IMG/VR virus record: IMGVR_UViG_3300031539_010038
Location: 1 to 64,000 of that record
Direction: 5' to 3' (one strand)
From: a virus
DNA length: 64,000 nt
Every line of letters begins with the position of its first letter. Within the stretch, counting starts at the first letter, position 1. Position numbers and translations under genes: made by a program. Under the pieces are notes generated by a model. That model worked only from the letters and a program-made list of their open reading frames with translations. It searched no databases and had not been told where the DNA came from. Positions 13,782 through 21,295 of the stretch are shown here, piece by piece.

Positions 13782-14873
13782 ATGTCTAAAATAAGTGAGT
13801 TAAAGAAAAGATTTCCTGAGTATGATGTTGCTAGAATGTCTAAGATTGATCCGTCTGGAAAGAATTCTTATCTAGACTGGATGCTTAAGCAGAGAAAATG
13901 CAAAATAACAATCAAAAGGATCCAAGAGGCCGTCGAGAGATTCCATAAGATAAAGCCATCACTCACCGAAAAAGATATTCATAAATATAAAGAATTTAAG
14001 GATCTTGAATCTGCAATTAAGGTCACAACAAATTCCGAAATAAAGGTTAGCGGTGGAGTAACAACCGTGGTTGACTCAAAGGCATTTAAGGTTCTGCGGT
14101 TAGATGAATACACGGCAGCAAGCCCGTACCTAAAAGGTACAAAATGGTGTATATCTGATGAGGCAACATTTTATGATTACTTATTTGATGAGAGTCTAGG
14201 CTCAAAAAATGGATTGAATTATTTCTTATTCATAAATAAGAATCCGGTCGGATCAAACTATGATAAGTTTATGATTTTGAGTAATGATTTCAGAAAACTC
14301 TGGGATTTGGTTGATGACGACCAATATATATCTGACATTTTTAGATTCAATAGAGAAACCGAATTTCAAAAAAGCTTAGTTGCTTGTAAAAAAATGAAAC
14401 GAACAACTCTTCAAAAGATGAAACTTGGACTATTTTCAGATGAAATTGCTGCTAAGATAATTAAAGCAAATGTAAATCTTATGTTTTGGAATAAGGTTCC
14501 GAAAAAATACAAGCATTTGATAACAGAGGACACCAAATTATCTTATTCAGCTTTTACCGAGCTTTTGAAAGAAGCCCCAGATAAACTTAAATTTATGAGC
14601 AAAAAAAGAATTCATAATTTTGAAAGTTCATTTAGTATTAAAGTTCAATACTCTGACAGAGATAATACCTATTGTTTTGTCTCGGAACTGCTCAAATATA
14701 TTCCATTCTCAGAATGGAAAAAATTGATGATAAGATCATCATATCTTACGAATTCGTGGATAAGCATGACTAGATCTCAGGGGATAGGTATTGAATCTTA
14801 TAATGCTGCTGGTATCATTAAATATTATGAAACACGCATTGCTTCTGGAGATTTTCCTAGGATAGCCAAATGA
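13782..14873 (+). CDS. Large paralog group, member 3 (GTKWCI motif, 363 aa)
   Basis: This protein is of unknown function. It shares with 8807-10147 the opening (E-x-K-K-R-F-P...V-x2-M-x-K-I-D-P-S-G-K-N-x-Y-x-x-W-M), a central V-L-R-L-D-E...YLKGTKWCI domain and a following F-x-Y-L-F segment, then long Lys-rich helices. The N-terminal D-P-[ST]-x-x-N-[AS]-Y motif is almost identical in both. This copy lies 3.6 kb downstream of the other two. Confidence 0.75.
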   Translation: MSKISELKKRFPEYDVARMSKIDPSGKNSYLDWMLKQRKCKITIKRIQEAVERFHKIKPSLTEKDIHKYKEFKDLESAIKVTTNSEIKVSGGVTTVVDSKAFKVLRLDEYTAASPYLKGTKWCISDEATFYDYLFDESLGSKNGLNYFLFINKNPVGSNYDKFMILSNDFRKLWDLVDDDQYISDIFRFNRETEFQKSLVACKKMKRTTLQKMKLGLFSDEIAAKIIKANVNLMFWNKVPKKYKHLITEDTKLSYSAFTELLKEAPDKLKFMSKKRIHNFESSFSIKVQYSDRDNTYCFVSELLKYIPFSEWKKLMIRSSYLTNSWISMTRSQGIGIESYNAAGIIKYYETRIASGDFPRIAK

Positions 14874-15226
14874 CAGCAATACAAAAGATAATATCAATGC
14901 TTAGCATTCTAGGCATAATGATTGGATTATCGTTCATAGTTTATTCCAAACTGGCATTTGGTCCTATAACTAAGGCCAATAGTTATATCAATGATAGCTT
15001 TCAAAAAATAAAAGAGAGCCAAAGATCAAAGAATAATCTCTGGATGGACCAAAGAATTGGGAAGCAGGCATGCGGGCTCTTTGAGGATGGAGGCCTTTCC
15101 TGGCATATCATTGCCGTCCGCCGACCAGCAGAAAATTTGGTGGAAATAGGATGTATGCAAAATAGAACAGGATTAAAGAGAGGCATTATTTTGACAGAGA
15201 AAGAATTTTCTTCTCTGAAAGAATAA
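14870..15226 (+). CDS. Membrane-anchored small protein
   Basis: This 118-residue protein has one N-terminal hydrophobic segment (about residues 8-28) that would act as a signal anchor, with the rest probably in the periplasm. The outer part is basic and polar with two Cys. Phage lysis or superinfection proteins can look like this, but no known family was recognised. It overlaps the previous gene by ATGA. Confidence 0.7.
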   Translation: MTAIQKIISMLSILGIMIGLSFIVYSKLAFGPITKANSYINDSFQKIKESQRSKNNLWMDQRIGKQACGLFEDGGLSWHIIAVRRPAENLVEIGCMQNRTGLKRGIILTEKEFSSLKE

Positions 15227-15255
15227 AAATGACGCTATATAGATTCATGTAGGGC

Positions 15256-15284
15256 TTGACATTGGCCTCGAAAATCATTACACT
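15256..15284 (+). promoter_or_regulatory. Sigma70-type promoter
   Basis: TTGACA (15256-15261), 17 bases, TACACT (15279-15284). GGC precedes the -35. It would start about 57 bases before the 59-residue ORF at 15349 and drive the lipoprotein and tRNA-Ser block. Confidence 0.75.
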
Positions 15285-15348
15285 ATAGGCGTTATATCGA
15301 TTTTATCGAAAATGGAAAGATGGCAATAATAACAAAAGGAGAAATGTA

Positions 15349-15528
15349 ATGCGATTAATTTCTAAGAACATTGGCGTGCAAGATACCATCTCGGATATTA
15401 TTAAAGCTTGGGGTGTTGAAAAGGTAATTGATGGTGTAATCAGTTTTCTTAGTCAATATGGGTCCTCCTCGAAGGATTCGAGGCTGCAAAGCGATCTTAA
15501 GGAAGCTTTAAAGCGGTATAGAGACTAA
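15349..15528 (+). CDS. Small helical protein, 59 aa
   Basis: This protein is of unknown function, preceded by a good AAAGGAG site. It is a single amphipathic helical protein (SDIIKAWGVEKVIDGVISFL) with a basic end. It is the first gene after a promoter and is probably expressed early. Confidence 0.7.
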   Translation: MRLISKNIGVQDTISDIIKAWGVEKVIDGVISFLSQYGSSSKDSRLQSDLKEALKRYRD

Positions 15529-15531
15529 AAC

Positions 15532-15732
15532 ATGTCAGCTATGCCTGGGCAAAAAAGTAAAAATACGCCAGTAGCAACTGTTAAGTTGGTAAAAATAAAG
15601 ACCCCTCCTCCGATGGAGAAGATAACTCATATCGAGGAGGAGGAGGAAGTAACTGTAGTTTCTTTTCTAAAGAAAAGAAGTAGCACTCAATATTCATTTA
15701 TTGCTCCAAGAAAGAAAAAGAAAAATGATTAA
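15532..15732 (+). CDS. Small Lys/Pro/Glu-rich protein
   Basis: This 66-residue protein has low complexity: a Lys/Pro start, a run of five Glu, and a very basic end (RKKKKND). It is likely disordered. Its end overlaps the lipoprotein start by 8 bases. Confidence 0.55.
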   Translation: MSAMPGQKSKNTPVATVKLVKIKTPPPMEKITHIEEEEEVTVVSFLKKRSSTQYSFIAPRKKKKND

Positions 15733-16105
15733 AGCAATAGGCCTTGCGTGTCTTGTTTTGACAGCGTGCTATCCGGTTTTTCATGGTACATCCTCATTAA
15801 ATCAGGGAGCCCTCGTTATGGGCTCCAAGGACTGGAAATCTAAGGATGTTTGTCTCGATGGTGCAAAAGAATGTGTTCCAATCATTTACGGCCCGGTTGC
15901 TTTAACAAGGTTCTATGCAAGCCTTGGATGCAAAGATCAGGTGGTAATTAATCATTACCATGACGGGATAGCTATTGAATTATATCCTCCCATTACGGTA
16001 ACAAGCGGAGAATTTGTTCTTGGTGTGGGAGATTATTTAGAAGCAGAAACAATAGTAAAACCCAAATATAATAGTCAATGCTTGATTGTTTGGGAAGCTA
16101 ATTAA
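15725..16105 (+). CDS. Phage lipoprotein
   Basis: The ATG at 15725 gives MIKAIGLACLVLTAC: two Lys/Ile residues, a hydrophobic core and a lipobox L-T-A-C with the acylated Cys at residue 15. The mature 112-residue protein would be anchored in a membrane, probably the outer membrane. It has a Cys pair and a beta-rich look. Phage lipoproteins serve in lysis (o-spanin) or in blocking other phages; neither can be chosen here. tRNA-Ser follows. Confidence 0.8.
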   Translation: MIKAIGLACLVLTACYPVFHGTSSLNQGALVMGSKDWKSKDVCLDGAKECVPIIYGPVALTRFYASLGCKDQVVINHYHDGIAIELYPPITVTSGEFVLGVGDYLEAETIVKPKYNSQCLIVWEAN

Positions 16106-16113
16106 ATTAAAAT

Positions 16114-16203
16114 AGAAAGGTGCCCGAGTCTGGTTGAAGGGGGCTGCTTGGAAAGCAGTTGATCGTAAATAGCGATCCGTAGGTTCGAATCCTATCCTTT
16201 CTG
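16114..16203 (+). tRNA. tRNA-Ser(GGA)
   Basis: A class II tRNA: acceptor AGAAAGG/CCTTTCT, D-arm CCGAGTCTGGTTGAAGGG, anticodon loop TTGGAAA with GGA at 16150-16152, a long variable arm (GATCG/CGATC) and a T-loop TTCGAAT. No CCA is encoded. All tertiary elements look normal. Confidence 0.93.
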
Positions 16204-16216
16204 CAAATTGGATAAT

Positions 16217-16528
16217 ATGGATTGGAAAAACAAGATTATTTCAAGATTGAGCGCTGGCCAAGTTGCAATATTCAAAATAACATCACATGATTTAGATCCC
16301 ATAGTACCCTGCAATTCGGAAGTTATCTTGGGGCCAATTGCAAAAACAAGTTGTCTTCAGGTGCAAGATATTGTTTTTGCAACATTAAATGAAAAATCAT
16401 ATCTCTATCAGATTGATGATAAGAAAGATGATTTTTTTGAATTCAGAAGCTTAAGAGGAAGATCATTAGGAACATTCTCAAAAAATATAATTCATGGGTT
16501 GGTAATTCTAATTAAGCATTCGTCATGA
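16217..16528 (+). CDS. Hypothetical protein with S24/S26-peptidase-like layout
   Basis: This 103-residue protein (an in-frame TTG lies at 16208) reads: L-D-P-I-V-P-C-N-S-E-V-I-L-G-P, then LQVQDIVFAT, then YQI, then a GRSLG turn and IHGLVILI. This order resembles the beta fold of LexA/signal peptidases (S-M-x-P-x-I-x-x-G...GDIV...G), but the catalytic Ser and Lys are not evident. It could be an inactive relative. Evidence is weak. It overlaps the next gene by ATGA. Confidence 0.5.
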   Translation: MDWKNKIISRLSAGQVAIFKITSHDLDPIVPCNSEVILGPIAKTSCLQVQDIVFATLNEKSYLYQIDDKKDDFFEFRSLRGRSLGTFSKNIIHGLVILIKHSS

Positions 16529-16803
16529 GACATCGAAAAAAAGGTATAAAGAAACAACACAGCACCATAATGGGGCTGTTTTCTTTTTTGGAGGAAATAT
16601 CAGATTGGGAGGAAATCACAGGCTCAATTCCTGGTAGAATCAATCCAATAAAAGGTAAATACGATGGTGTTTTACAAATTCAGTATATTACTCCAACAGG
16701 AGTAAAGTGCCTCTGGTTTGCGAACTCTGCTACGCAAGAAATATTTCTTATTAGCAATATGAGCAAGCAATTGGAGCTTAGATTAAAAGAAAAGATCAAA
16801 TAG
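16525..16803 (+). CDS. Small basic protein, DUF2103-like
   Basis: This 92-residue protein has MRHRKKGIKKQHSTI, then GSIPGRINPIKG, then ITPTGVKCLWFANSATQEIFLI. This resembles the small predicted metal-binding family DUF2103 as I remember it (RKKG-x-K-x-QH, IPGRI, PTG-x-K, QE-x-F). No reaction is known. It sits in an RNA-enzyme block before Pth2. Confidence 0.55.
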   Translation: MRHRKKGIKKQHSTIMGLFSFLEEISDWEEITGSIPGRINPIKGKYDGVLQIQYITPTGVKCLWFANSATQEIFLISNMSKQLELRLKEKIK

Positions 16804-16804
16804 C

Positions 16805-17266
16805 ATGTATCTTTTATTGATTCGTCGAGATAAGATGTCTTTCATCTTAAAAATTAAGATGAAGAAGGCTCAAGATGATCCGTGGGTGCTGTATTTGGTG
16901 GTCAATAAGGACCTAAATATGGGATTGGGAAAAGTTGCTGCACAATGTGGACATGGCGTTGGGCAGCTCGATATTTATCATGAGAGTATCTTGACGAAGA
17001 GTCTTCAAGGCAAAAAGTTATCGAAGCAGGAGATGGCTCATTTCGATAGAGTTTCTTCTTGGAGAAAAGACTCATTTCGGAAGATAGTTCTTGAGGGGTC
17101 TAATAAGACCTGGAATAGATTAAAAAGCCTAGATTGCAAACATTTTATTGTTAGAGATGCCGGATTCACAGAAGTATCTCCTGGATCTGAAACGGTAATA
17201 GCATATTTGCCTATGCAAAAATCTCAAGTGCCAGAGCTTCTGGCTAAACTTCGACTACTTAAATAA
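16805..17266 (+). CDS. pth2: Peptidyl-tRNA hydrolase, Pth2 family
   Basis: Pth2 cleaves the ester bond of peptidyl-tRNA that drops off ribosomes, which recycles the tRNA. Motifs: LVVNKDLNMGLGKVAAQCGHG (residues 31-51) and FIVRDAGFTEVSPGSETVIA (114-133). Both match the archaeal/eukaryotic-type Pth2 fold, not the bacterial Pth1. About 20 residues precede the usual start; ATG codons at 16835 and 16859 are alternatives. Bacteria use Pth1, so this gene is an unusual acquisition that fits the phage's own translation set. Confidence 0.9.
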   Translation: MYLLLIRRDKMSFILKIKMKKAQDDPWVLYLVVNKDLNMGLGKVAAQCGHGVGQLDIYHESILTKSLQGKKLSKQEMAHFDRVSSWRKDSFRKIVLEGSNKTWNRLKSLDCKHFIVRDAGFTEVSPGSETVIAYLPMQKSQVPELLAKLRLLK

Positions 17267-17691
17267 TGAAATACGAATCATATGGGAGGGTATTTGAGGA
17301 TCATAGCCACAAAAAATGGTGGCTATTCATCAGAGCCGATTCTTCCATTTCTCATTACTATTGCTGGCTTATGTCTCGTTATGGTATTGCGATGAATCCT
17401 GGAAATAGGCATGGCTCACATATTTCTATTGTACAAGGGGAAACTCCAAAAGATAAAGTTTGCTGGGGGGCGCTTATTGGAGCAAAAGTTGAGTTTAAAT
17501 ACTCAAGTCTTATTAAGTACAATGGCCTACATGCCTGGGTTGAGGTTCAATCAAAGCAAATGGAGGAAATAAGAAAGTCGCTAGGCCTATCTGCTACACC
17601 ATGGCATAGATTCCACCTGACAATTGGCCAGTGTCAATTTCCAGTCATTGGAGCAACTAAACAATCAGGAATAATAAAGATTGAGCCATGA
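17266..17691 (+). CDS. 2H phosphoesterase family protein
   Basis: Two H-x-[ST]-x motifs lie 65 residues apart: HISI (His52, Ser54) and HLTI (His117, Thr119). This is the signature of 2H phosphoesterases, which act on 2',3'-cyclic phosphates or on cyclic oligonucleotides. Length (141 aa) and spacing are close to those of the anti-CBASS enzyme Acb1 (T4 gp57B) as I recall it, so it may destroy host cyclic-nucleotide alarm signals. An RNA-end or tRNA-repair role is the other option, given Pth2 directly upstream. It overlaps Pth2 by one base and the next ORF by ATGA. Confidence 0.75.
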   Translation: MKYESYGRVFEDHSHKKWWLFIRADSSISHYYCWLMSRYGIAMNPGNRHGSHISIVQGETPKDKVCWGALIGAKVEFKYSSLIKYNGLHAWVEVQSKQMEEIRKSLGLSATPWHRFHLTIGQCQFPVIGATKQSGIIKIEP

Positions 17692-17852
17692 GTAAAAAGA
17701 AAAAAAAGGAATCTCCTTGGCTTAATACTAGAGAGATTCTCTCATCTGAAATGTATAAGCTTTTTCAATATGGCCCAGCTATGCAGGATGTATTAAAACA
17801 TTATGAAATATATCTCAAAGAGATTAAAAAGAAGAGCAAAGGTTCCGCTTGA
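17688..17852 (+). CDS. Small basic helical protein, 54 aa
   Basis: This ORF overlaps the previous stop by ATGA. It begins with five Lys, has a helical middle and ends with another Lys-rich stretch. The function is unknown. Its stop codon lies inside the -35 box of the next promoter. Confidence 0.6.
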   Translation: MSKKKKKESPWLNTREILSSEMYKLFQYGPAMQDVLKHYEIYLKEIKKKSKGSA

Positions 17853-17876
17853 CATCTGCCGCCAGGCTGCTATCAT
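17849..17876 (+). promoter_or_regulatory. Sigma70-type promoter with near-leaderless start
   Basis: TTGACA (17849-17854), 16 bases, TATCAT (17871-17876). The ATG of the 40-residue ORF is 7 bases after the -10, which is where transcription should begin. The message would then start at or near its ATG. Confidence 0.8.
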
Positions 17877-17882
17877 AGTCTT

Positions 17883-18005
17883 ATGAGCGAAAAGGTTGAA
17901 ACCAACCTGGTTGATGGTAGAAACATTGTGGCCATAATTTCTTTTAAGAATTCTTGTCTAGATATGGAGTGGGACTGGGAGGCCTTTAAGGTTGATGGTG
18001 AATGA
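17883..18005 (+). CDS. Small acidic protein, possibly leaderless
   Basis: This 40-residue ORF has several acidic and aromatic residues near the end (DMEWDWEAF). It has no ribosome binding site because the predicted transcription start coincides with the ATG. The function is unknown. Confidence 0.6.
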   Translation: MSEKVETNLVDGRNIVAIISFKNSCLDMEWDWEAFKVDGE

Positions 18006-18104
18006 TAGATCCTCACAATACAGTGAGCGAACTAGTAAGTTTATCCAAGCGCTAATAAAATGTCATATAATAGTTCTATTAGAACACATAAAGGAGGAGT
18101 ATTA

Positions 18105-18506
18105 ATGAGCAATAAAAAAAGTGGTATCGAGCGCAAGGTGAAGGCTGGCACTGATGCCGTTACTGATACTTATTACAAGGTAAAGAAAGCTGTTGTTCAG
18201 CGCTTTGATGAAACACAAGTTAAGAATAAGACCTCACTGGAAAAGCTGCAAGATTTAGGACTTGTAGATGAGAACGGTAAGACGCAATATAAGAAAAGAC
18301 TCCAAGAGATTTTTTCTGATGCCAGAAAAGTTCCCGAGGTTGCCAAGGAAGCCTTTCACGATTTGGCTGATAAAGTCATAGCGTATGATAATAAGAAAAA
18401 AGGAAAGGATCCACAGAAGAAGGAGCAGTCTTTATTAGACTCAATTGAGCCGGATCATATCATTGAAAAGCATGTCAAAAGAATTCTATCAAGGGTTCAT
18501 CACTAA
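18105..18506 (+). CDS. Hypothetical basic helical protein, 133 aa
   Basis: The ATG at 18105 is chosen over 18060 because AAAGGAGG lies 8 bases upstream, one of the best sites in the window. The protein is Lys-rich and helical throughout, with no recognised domain. It is probably abundant and might bind nucleic acid, which is inference from composition only. Confidence 0.75.
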   Translation: MSNKKSGIERKVKAGTDAVTDTYYKVKKAVVQRFDETQVKNKTSLEKLQDLGLVDENGKTQYKKRLQEIFSDARKVPEVAKEAFHDLADKVIAYDNKKKGKDPQKKEQSLLDSIEPDHIIEKHVKRILSRVHH

Positions 18507-18519
18507 GAAAGAAAAAAAA

Positions 18520-19008
18520 ATGCAAGAACTTTTAGAGTCTTTGAAAAGCTTGAGTGCCGATGAATTACGAAATGTTGTAAGAGAGGCTGTGGAACTTTTG
18601 CCTGAGGAGGTCCCTCCTCCGCCGCCTGAGGAGCCAAAACCGGCAGTATCTGATCAGGATGATGAACTCATAAGGGATGAATTTGGTGACATTTTTGATA
18701 CTACTCAGGAGTATGGTGAGCTAAAAACACAAATGCTTGTAAACCTTCATTACTATCTTTCCTGGCATTTAGATGAGAATAACGATCCTAAAGTTGAGAT
18801 CGATGTGCATGACGTAGATCCTATTACTACAGAAAATGCTCTAGGCTTTCATAAGGTTCCAGATATAGATATGCCAAAAGATCTCTTAGATATTAAGAAA
18901 AATAAATTGGATCTAATCTCTAAATTCTTAGAGAAATGCAAAGAAATTGCATTAAAAAATGATGTGCCTTATGCACAGGTGGTGGAGCACTTCTACTTTA
19001 GTTATTGA
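18520..19008 (+). CDS. Hypothetical acidic protein with a Pro-rich linker
   Basis: This 162-residue protein begins MQELLESLKSLSADELR. Residues 31-42 hold a Pro/Glu linker (PEEVPPPPPEEP), followed by a globular acidic part. ATGs at 18472 and 18445 would extend it into the previous gene; 18520 is chosen because it follows that stop, but no Shine-Dalgarno site settles it. The function is unknown. Confidence 0.65.
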   Translation: MQELLESLKSLSADELRNVVREAVELLPEEVPPPPPEEPKPAVSDQDDELIRDEFGDIFDTTQEYGELKTQMLVNLHYYLSWHLDENNDPKVEIDVHDVDPITTENALGFHKVPDIDMPKDLLDIKKNKLDLISKFLEKCKEIALKNDVPYAQVVEHFYFSY

Positions 19009-19009
19009 T

Positions 19010-19333
19010 ATGCTTGCAAGTATGGATATTCCTAGACGTCTAGACGTCTCTTGGAGCCCAGATGAAGACAATACTATAACCTGTATATGGGGGAGAATTG
19101 TTGTAGAATTTGCTCCGCTAGAGCAAAAGCTGACGCAAAAACTTCATCATATTGTGTCTGTGTCCTTTAAGGACAAAGGATCAATAGATTTAGATTTGGA
19201 TAAGCTAGATTTCCTCTATAGGGGAGAAATGACAGAAGGCTCAAGCCTAGTCTTGACGGCTGATACGATGGCGAAGATAAAGCACTATGCTTTGTCTAAT
19301 ATGTCCTGGACTATATCTGATATTCACTTATAA
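19010..19333 (+). CDS. Hypothetical protein, 107 aa
   Basis: This protein is of unknown function. It starts MLASMDIPRRLDVSW one base after the previous stop. It looks beta-rich, with a DLDLDKLDFLYRG segment. It overlaps the next start by one base. Confidence 0.65.
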   Translation: MLASMDIPRRLDVSWSPDEDNTITCIWGRIVVEFAPLEQKLTQKLHHIVSVSFKDKGSIDLDLDKLDFLYRGEMTEGSSLVLTADTMAKIKHYALSNMSWTISDIHL

Positions 19334-19956
19334 TGAAAAGCTTTCTTAAAGCCTCATTTGAGGTTCAAGTTCCGATCCATCATAACAAGTGGGTCCATAT
19401 GTTTGTTCCATCTATTATAGGATTAGGAATATCTACTGTCTCTCTGATGCAAATAGAGAACCTTAGGTGCTACCAGCTAGTGGTAGCACCTATTATGCTA
19501 TTTGCATTATTTGGTTTTGAGTGGATTGCAAATAAATATTTCTTACATAGAAAGACTCAAATCTTTAGAGAATTATTTGATCTGCATGAAAGGGCTCATC
19601 ATGTTCTTTTTTCTCACAAGGAAATGATAATGAAAGAAAGCTGGGAGAATTATTATGTAATGATGCCTCCATATGCTATAATTCTTATGTTATGTTTTAT
19701 GTCTCCTGTCGTTTTAGGATTCGGTGTTTTATTTGGAACTAATATTGCTTGCATTCTTTTAATTACAGGGATGCTTTCCTTTTTGACATATGAATGGATG
19801 CATTGGATATATCATCAATCCTGGGCTCAAAACTATAAAGCAATAAGATATTTGATGCAATTCCATAAGACCCACCATAACCCCAGTAATATGAATAAAT
19901 ATAATTTTAATGTAGTACTGCCGGTTTTTGATCTTATCTTAAAGACTTTTAAATAA
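19333..19956 (+). CDS. Fatty-acid-hydroxylase / sterol-desaturase-like membrane protein
   Basis: The protein has four hydrophobic spans (about residues 24-42, 48-66, 108-136, 138-155) and His clusters typical of di-iron membrane hydroxylases: H72, HERAHH (85-90), H95, HWIYH (157-161) and HKTHH (178-182). Family members hydroxylate or desaturate lipids in membranes. At 207 residues it is compact but has the full set of His clusters. In a phage it could alter host lipids during infection. It lies between unknown genes and the SpoU enzyme. Confidence 0.85.
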   Translation: MKSFLKASFEVQVPIHHNKWVHMFVPSIIGLGISTVSLMQIENLRCYQLVVAPIMLFALFGFEWIANKYFLHRKTQIFRELFDLHERAHHVLFSHKEMIMKESWENYYVMMPPYAIILMLCFMSPVVLGFGVLFGTNIACILLITGMLSFLTYEWMHWIYHQSWAQNYKAIRYLMQFHKTHHNPSNMNKYNFNVVLPVFDLILKTFK

Positions 19957-19973
19957 TTATCTGGGGCAAATAT

Positions 19974-20489
19974 ATGACCTCCTTAAATGTCATAAACAAA
20001 TATAGAGCTTGGACAAAAGACCTAATTAAAGAAGATTTGGTTAAGCATCCTTATGCTATCTGTCTGGAGCATTGGGATGGAGATTTTAATCTTGGAACGG
20101 CCATTCGTAATGCCAATGCTTTCGGGGCTAAGGAGGTCTTCTATTTAGGAGGCAAGAAGAAATGGGATAGGAGATCTGCGGTAGGTACGCATAATTATAC
20201 TGATGTTAAATTTCTTAATGACAGGGATGATTTAAATAATGTAAGGAAGACATATCCTTATTTAATTGGTATAGATAATATTCCTGGTGCTATCCCGGTG
20301 GAGTCCTATACTTTTCCAAGCAATTGTCTTCTTATATTTGGAGAAGAGGGCCTCGGCCTGACAGATGAGACAATAGCCATGTGCGATCTTCTTATTGAAA
20401 TAACAATGTGTGGTTCGGTGCGCTCATTAAATGCAGGAACCTCAACAGGAATTATTCTTCATAAAATAAACCAACAATATGCAATGTAA
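19974..20489 (+). CDS. SpoU/TrmH-family RNA 2'-O-ribose methyltransferase
   Basis: SPOUT methyltransferases use SAM to methylate a ribose in tRNA or rRNA. All three motifs are present: NLGTAIRNANAFGA (residues 39-52, with the catalytic Arg45), LLIFGEEGLGL (119-129) and ITMCGSVRSLNAGTS (143-157), which form the knotted SAM site. The length (171 aa) fits the TrmH/TrmL subgroup, which acts on tRNA. Target tRNAs could be the host's or the phage's own. It overlaps the next gene by 11 bases. Confidence 0.92.
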   Translation: MTSLNVINKYRAWTKDLIKEDLVKHPYAICLEHWDGDFNLGTAIRNANAFGAKEVFYLGGKKKWDRRSAVGTHNYTDVKFLNDRDDLNNVRKTYPYLIGIDNIPGAIPVESYTFPSNCLLIFGEEGLGLTDETIAMCDLLIEITMCGSVRSLNAGTSTGIILHKINQQYAM

Positions 20490-20880
20490 ATATTGTAAAA
20501 AGCAAAAGCTTGAGGCTATACCAGAATCATGGGAGCTTGCCAAGTATTGCACAGATGAATTGTACTGCAAAAAATGCAAAATGTCTTATATTTTTATGGA
20601 CGATATTGTATTAAAGCAAATTGATGAGATTATGCATGAGGATAGGGCGTATATAATACAATTTTCAGATAAATTTGAACAAGAGATATTTCTAGAATCG
20701 CTCAGAGCTTTTCGTGACTCTTCAAAAGAAGAACTTGTTTCAACAATGTTTAACTTTGCCGACGAATCATCTTCTTTATTGCAAGGGGTAACATTTGCTG
20801 GAATAGATGTCTTGCGAGAGCTGTTGGGCGAATCAGCAGAGTTAACAGAAATAGCGGAAGAGAAAATCAAACCGAACTAA
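20479..20880 (+). CDS. Zinc-ribbon protein with acidic helical tail
   Basis: Residues 3-6 (CKYC) and 31-34 (CKKC) form a four-Cys zinc ribbon. The rest is helical and acidic. The function is unknown; nucleic-acid or partner binding is likely from the ribbon. It starts inside the end of the SpoU gene. Confidence 0.65.
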   Translation: MQCKYCKKQKLEAIPESWELAKYCTDELYCKKCKMSYIFMDDIVLKQIDEIMHEDRAYIIQFSDKFEQEIFLESLRAFRDSSKEELVSTMFNFADESSSLLQGVTFAGIDVLRELLGESAELTEIAEEKIKPN

Positions 20881-20898
20881 GAAAAGGTAATATTAGTC

Positions 20899-21045
20899 AT
20901 GCTTCTTATTAAAAGTTATGGTAACGCTGAGATTTTTCAATCAAAACACACAGGCGCCATCATAAAAACGTTACCCGGCAGCCGTGGGCTATCAGAAGTG
21001 ATTGGTTTAAGCGGTCATCCTGAGAACTGGAAAAAGCTGTCGTGA
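20899..21045 (+). CDS. Tiny paralog family, M-L-L-I-K type (48 aa)
   Basis: The ORF begins MLLIKSYGNAEIF and ends NWKKLS, the same frame as 13488 and 21094 (W-x-K-L-[ST] at the end). AAGG lies 12 bases upstream. The function is unknown. Confidence 0.65.
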   Translation: MLLIKSYGNAEIFQSKHTGAIIKTLPGSRGLSEVIGLSGHPENWKKLS

Positions 21046-21093
21046 TAGTGGATATAAAACTCTTAATCAAATTCATGCAGTAAGGATAGTGTA

Positions 21094-21282
21094 ATGCTTC
21101 TATTAGATAAAATACAACAGGAAGATGTTTATAAATTTATCTCAGCATCCGAGCATCTAATAATTAGAGCTTGTGGTCAAGTGGGAATCTGTTTGGAAAC
21201 CAACAAGAAGTACCGTAATGTTGGCGAGTCCGAACATTACACATTTAACATCCATAAAGATTTATGGAAAAAATTAACTTGA
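21094..21282 (+). CDS. Tiny paralog family, M-L-L-L-x-K-I type, copy 2
   Basis: This 62-residue protein begins MLLLDKIQQEDVYKFI and ends LWKKLT, closely matching 13488-13697. AAGGA lies upstream. It lies just before the Thg1-like gene, again beside an RNA enzyme. The function is unknown. Confidence 0.7.
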   Translation: MLLLDKIQQEDVYKFISASEHLIIRACGQVGICLETNKKYRNVGESEHYTFNIHKDLWKKLT

Positions 21283-21295
21283 TATATAGATTTAT

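Noticed and set aside
16217-16528. An active S24/LexA-type peptidase
   Set aside because: The strand order looks similar, but the Ser and Lys of the active site cannot be found, so no enzyme call is made.
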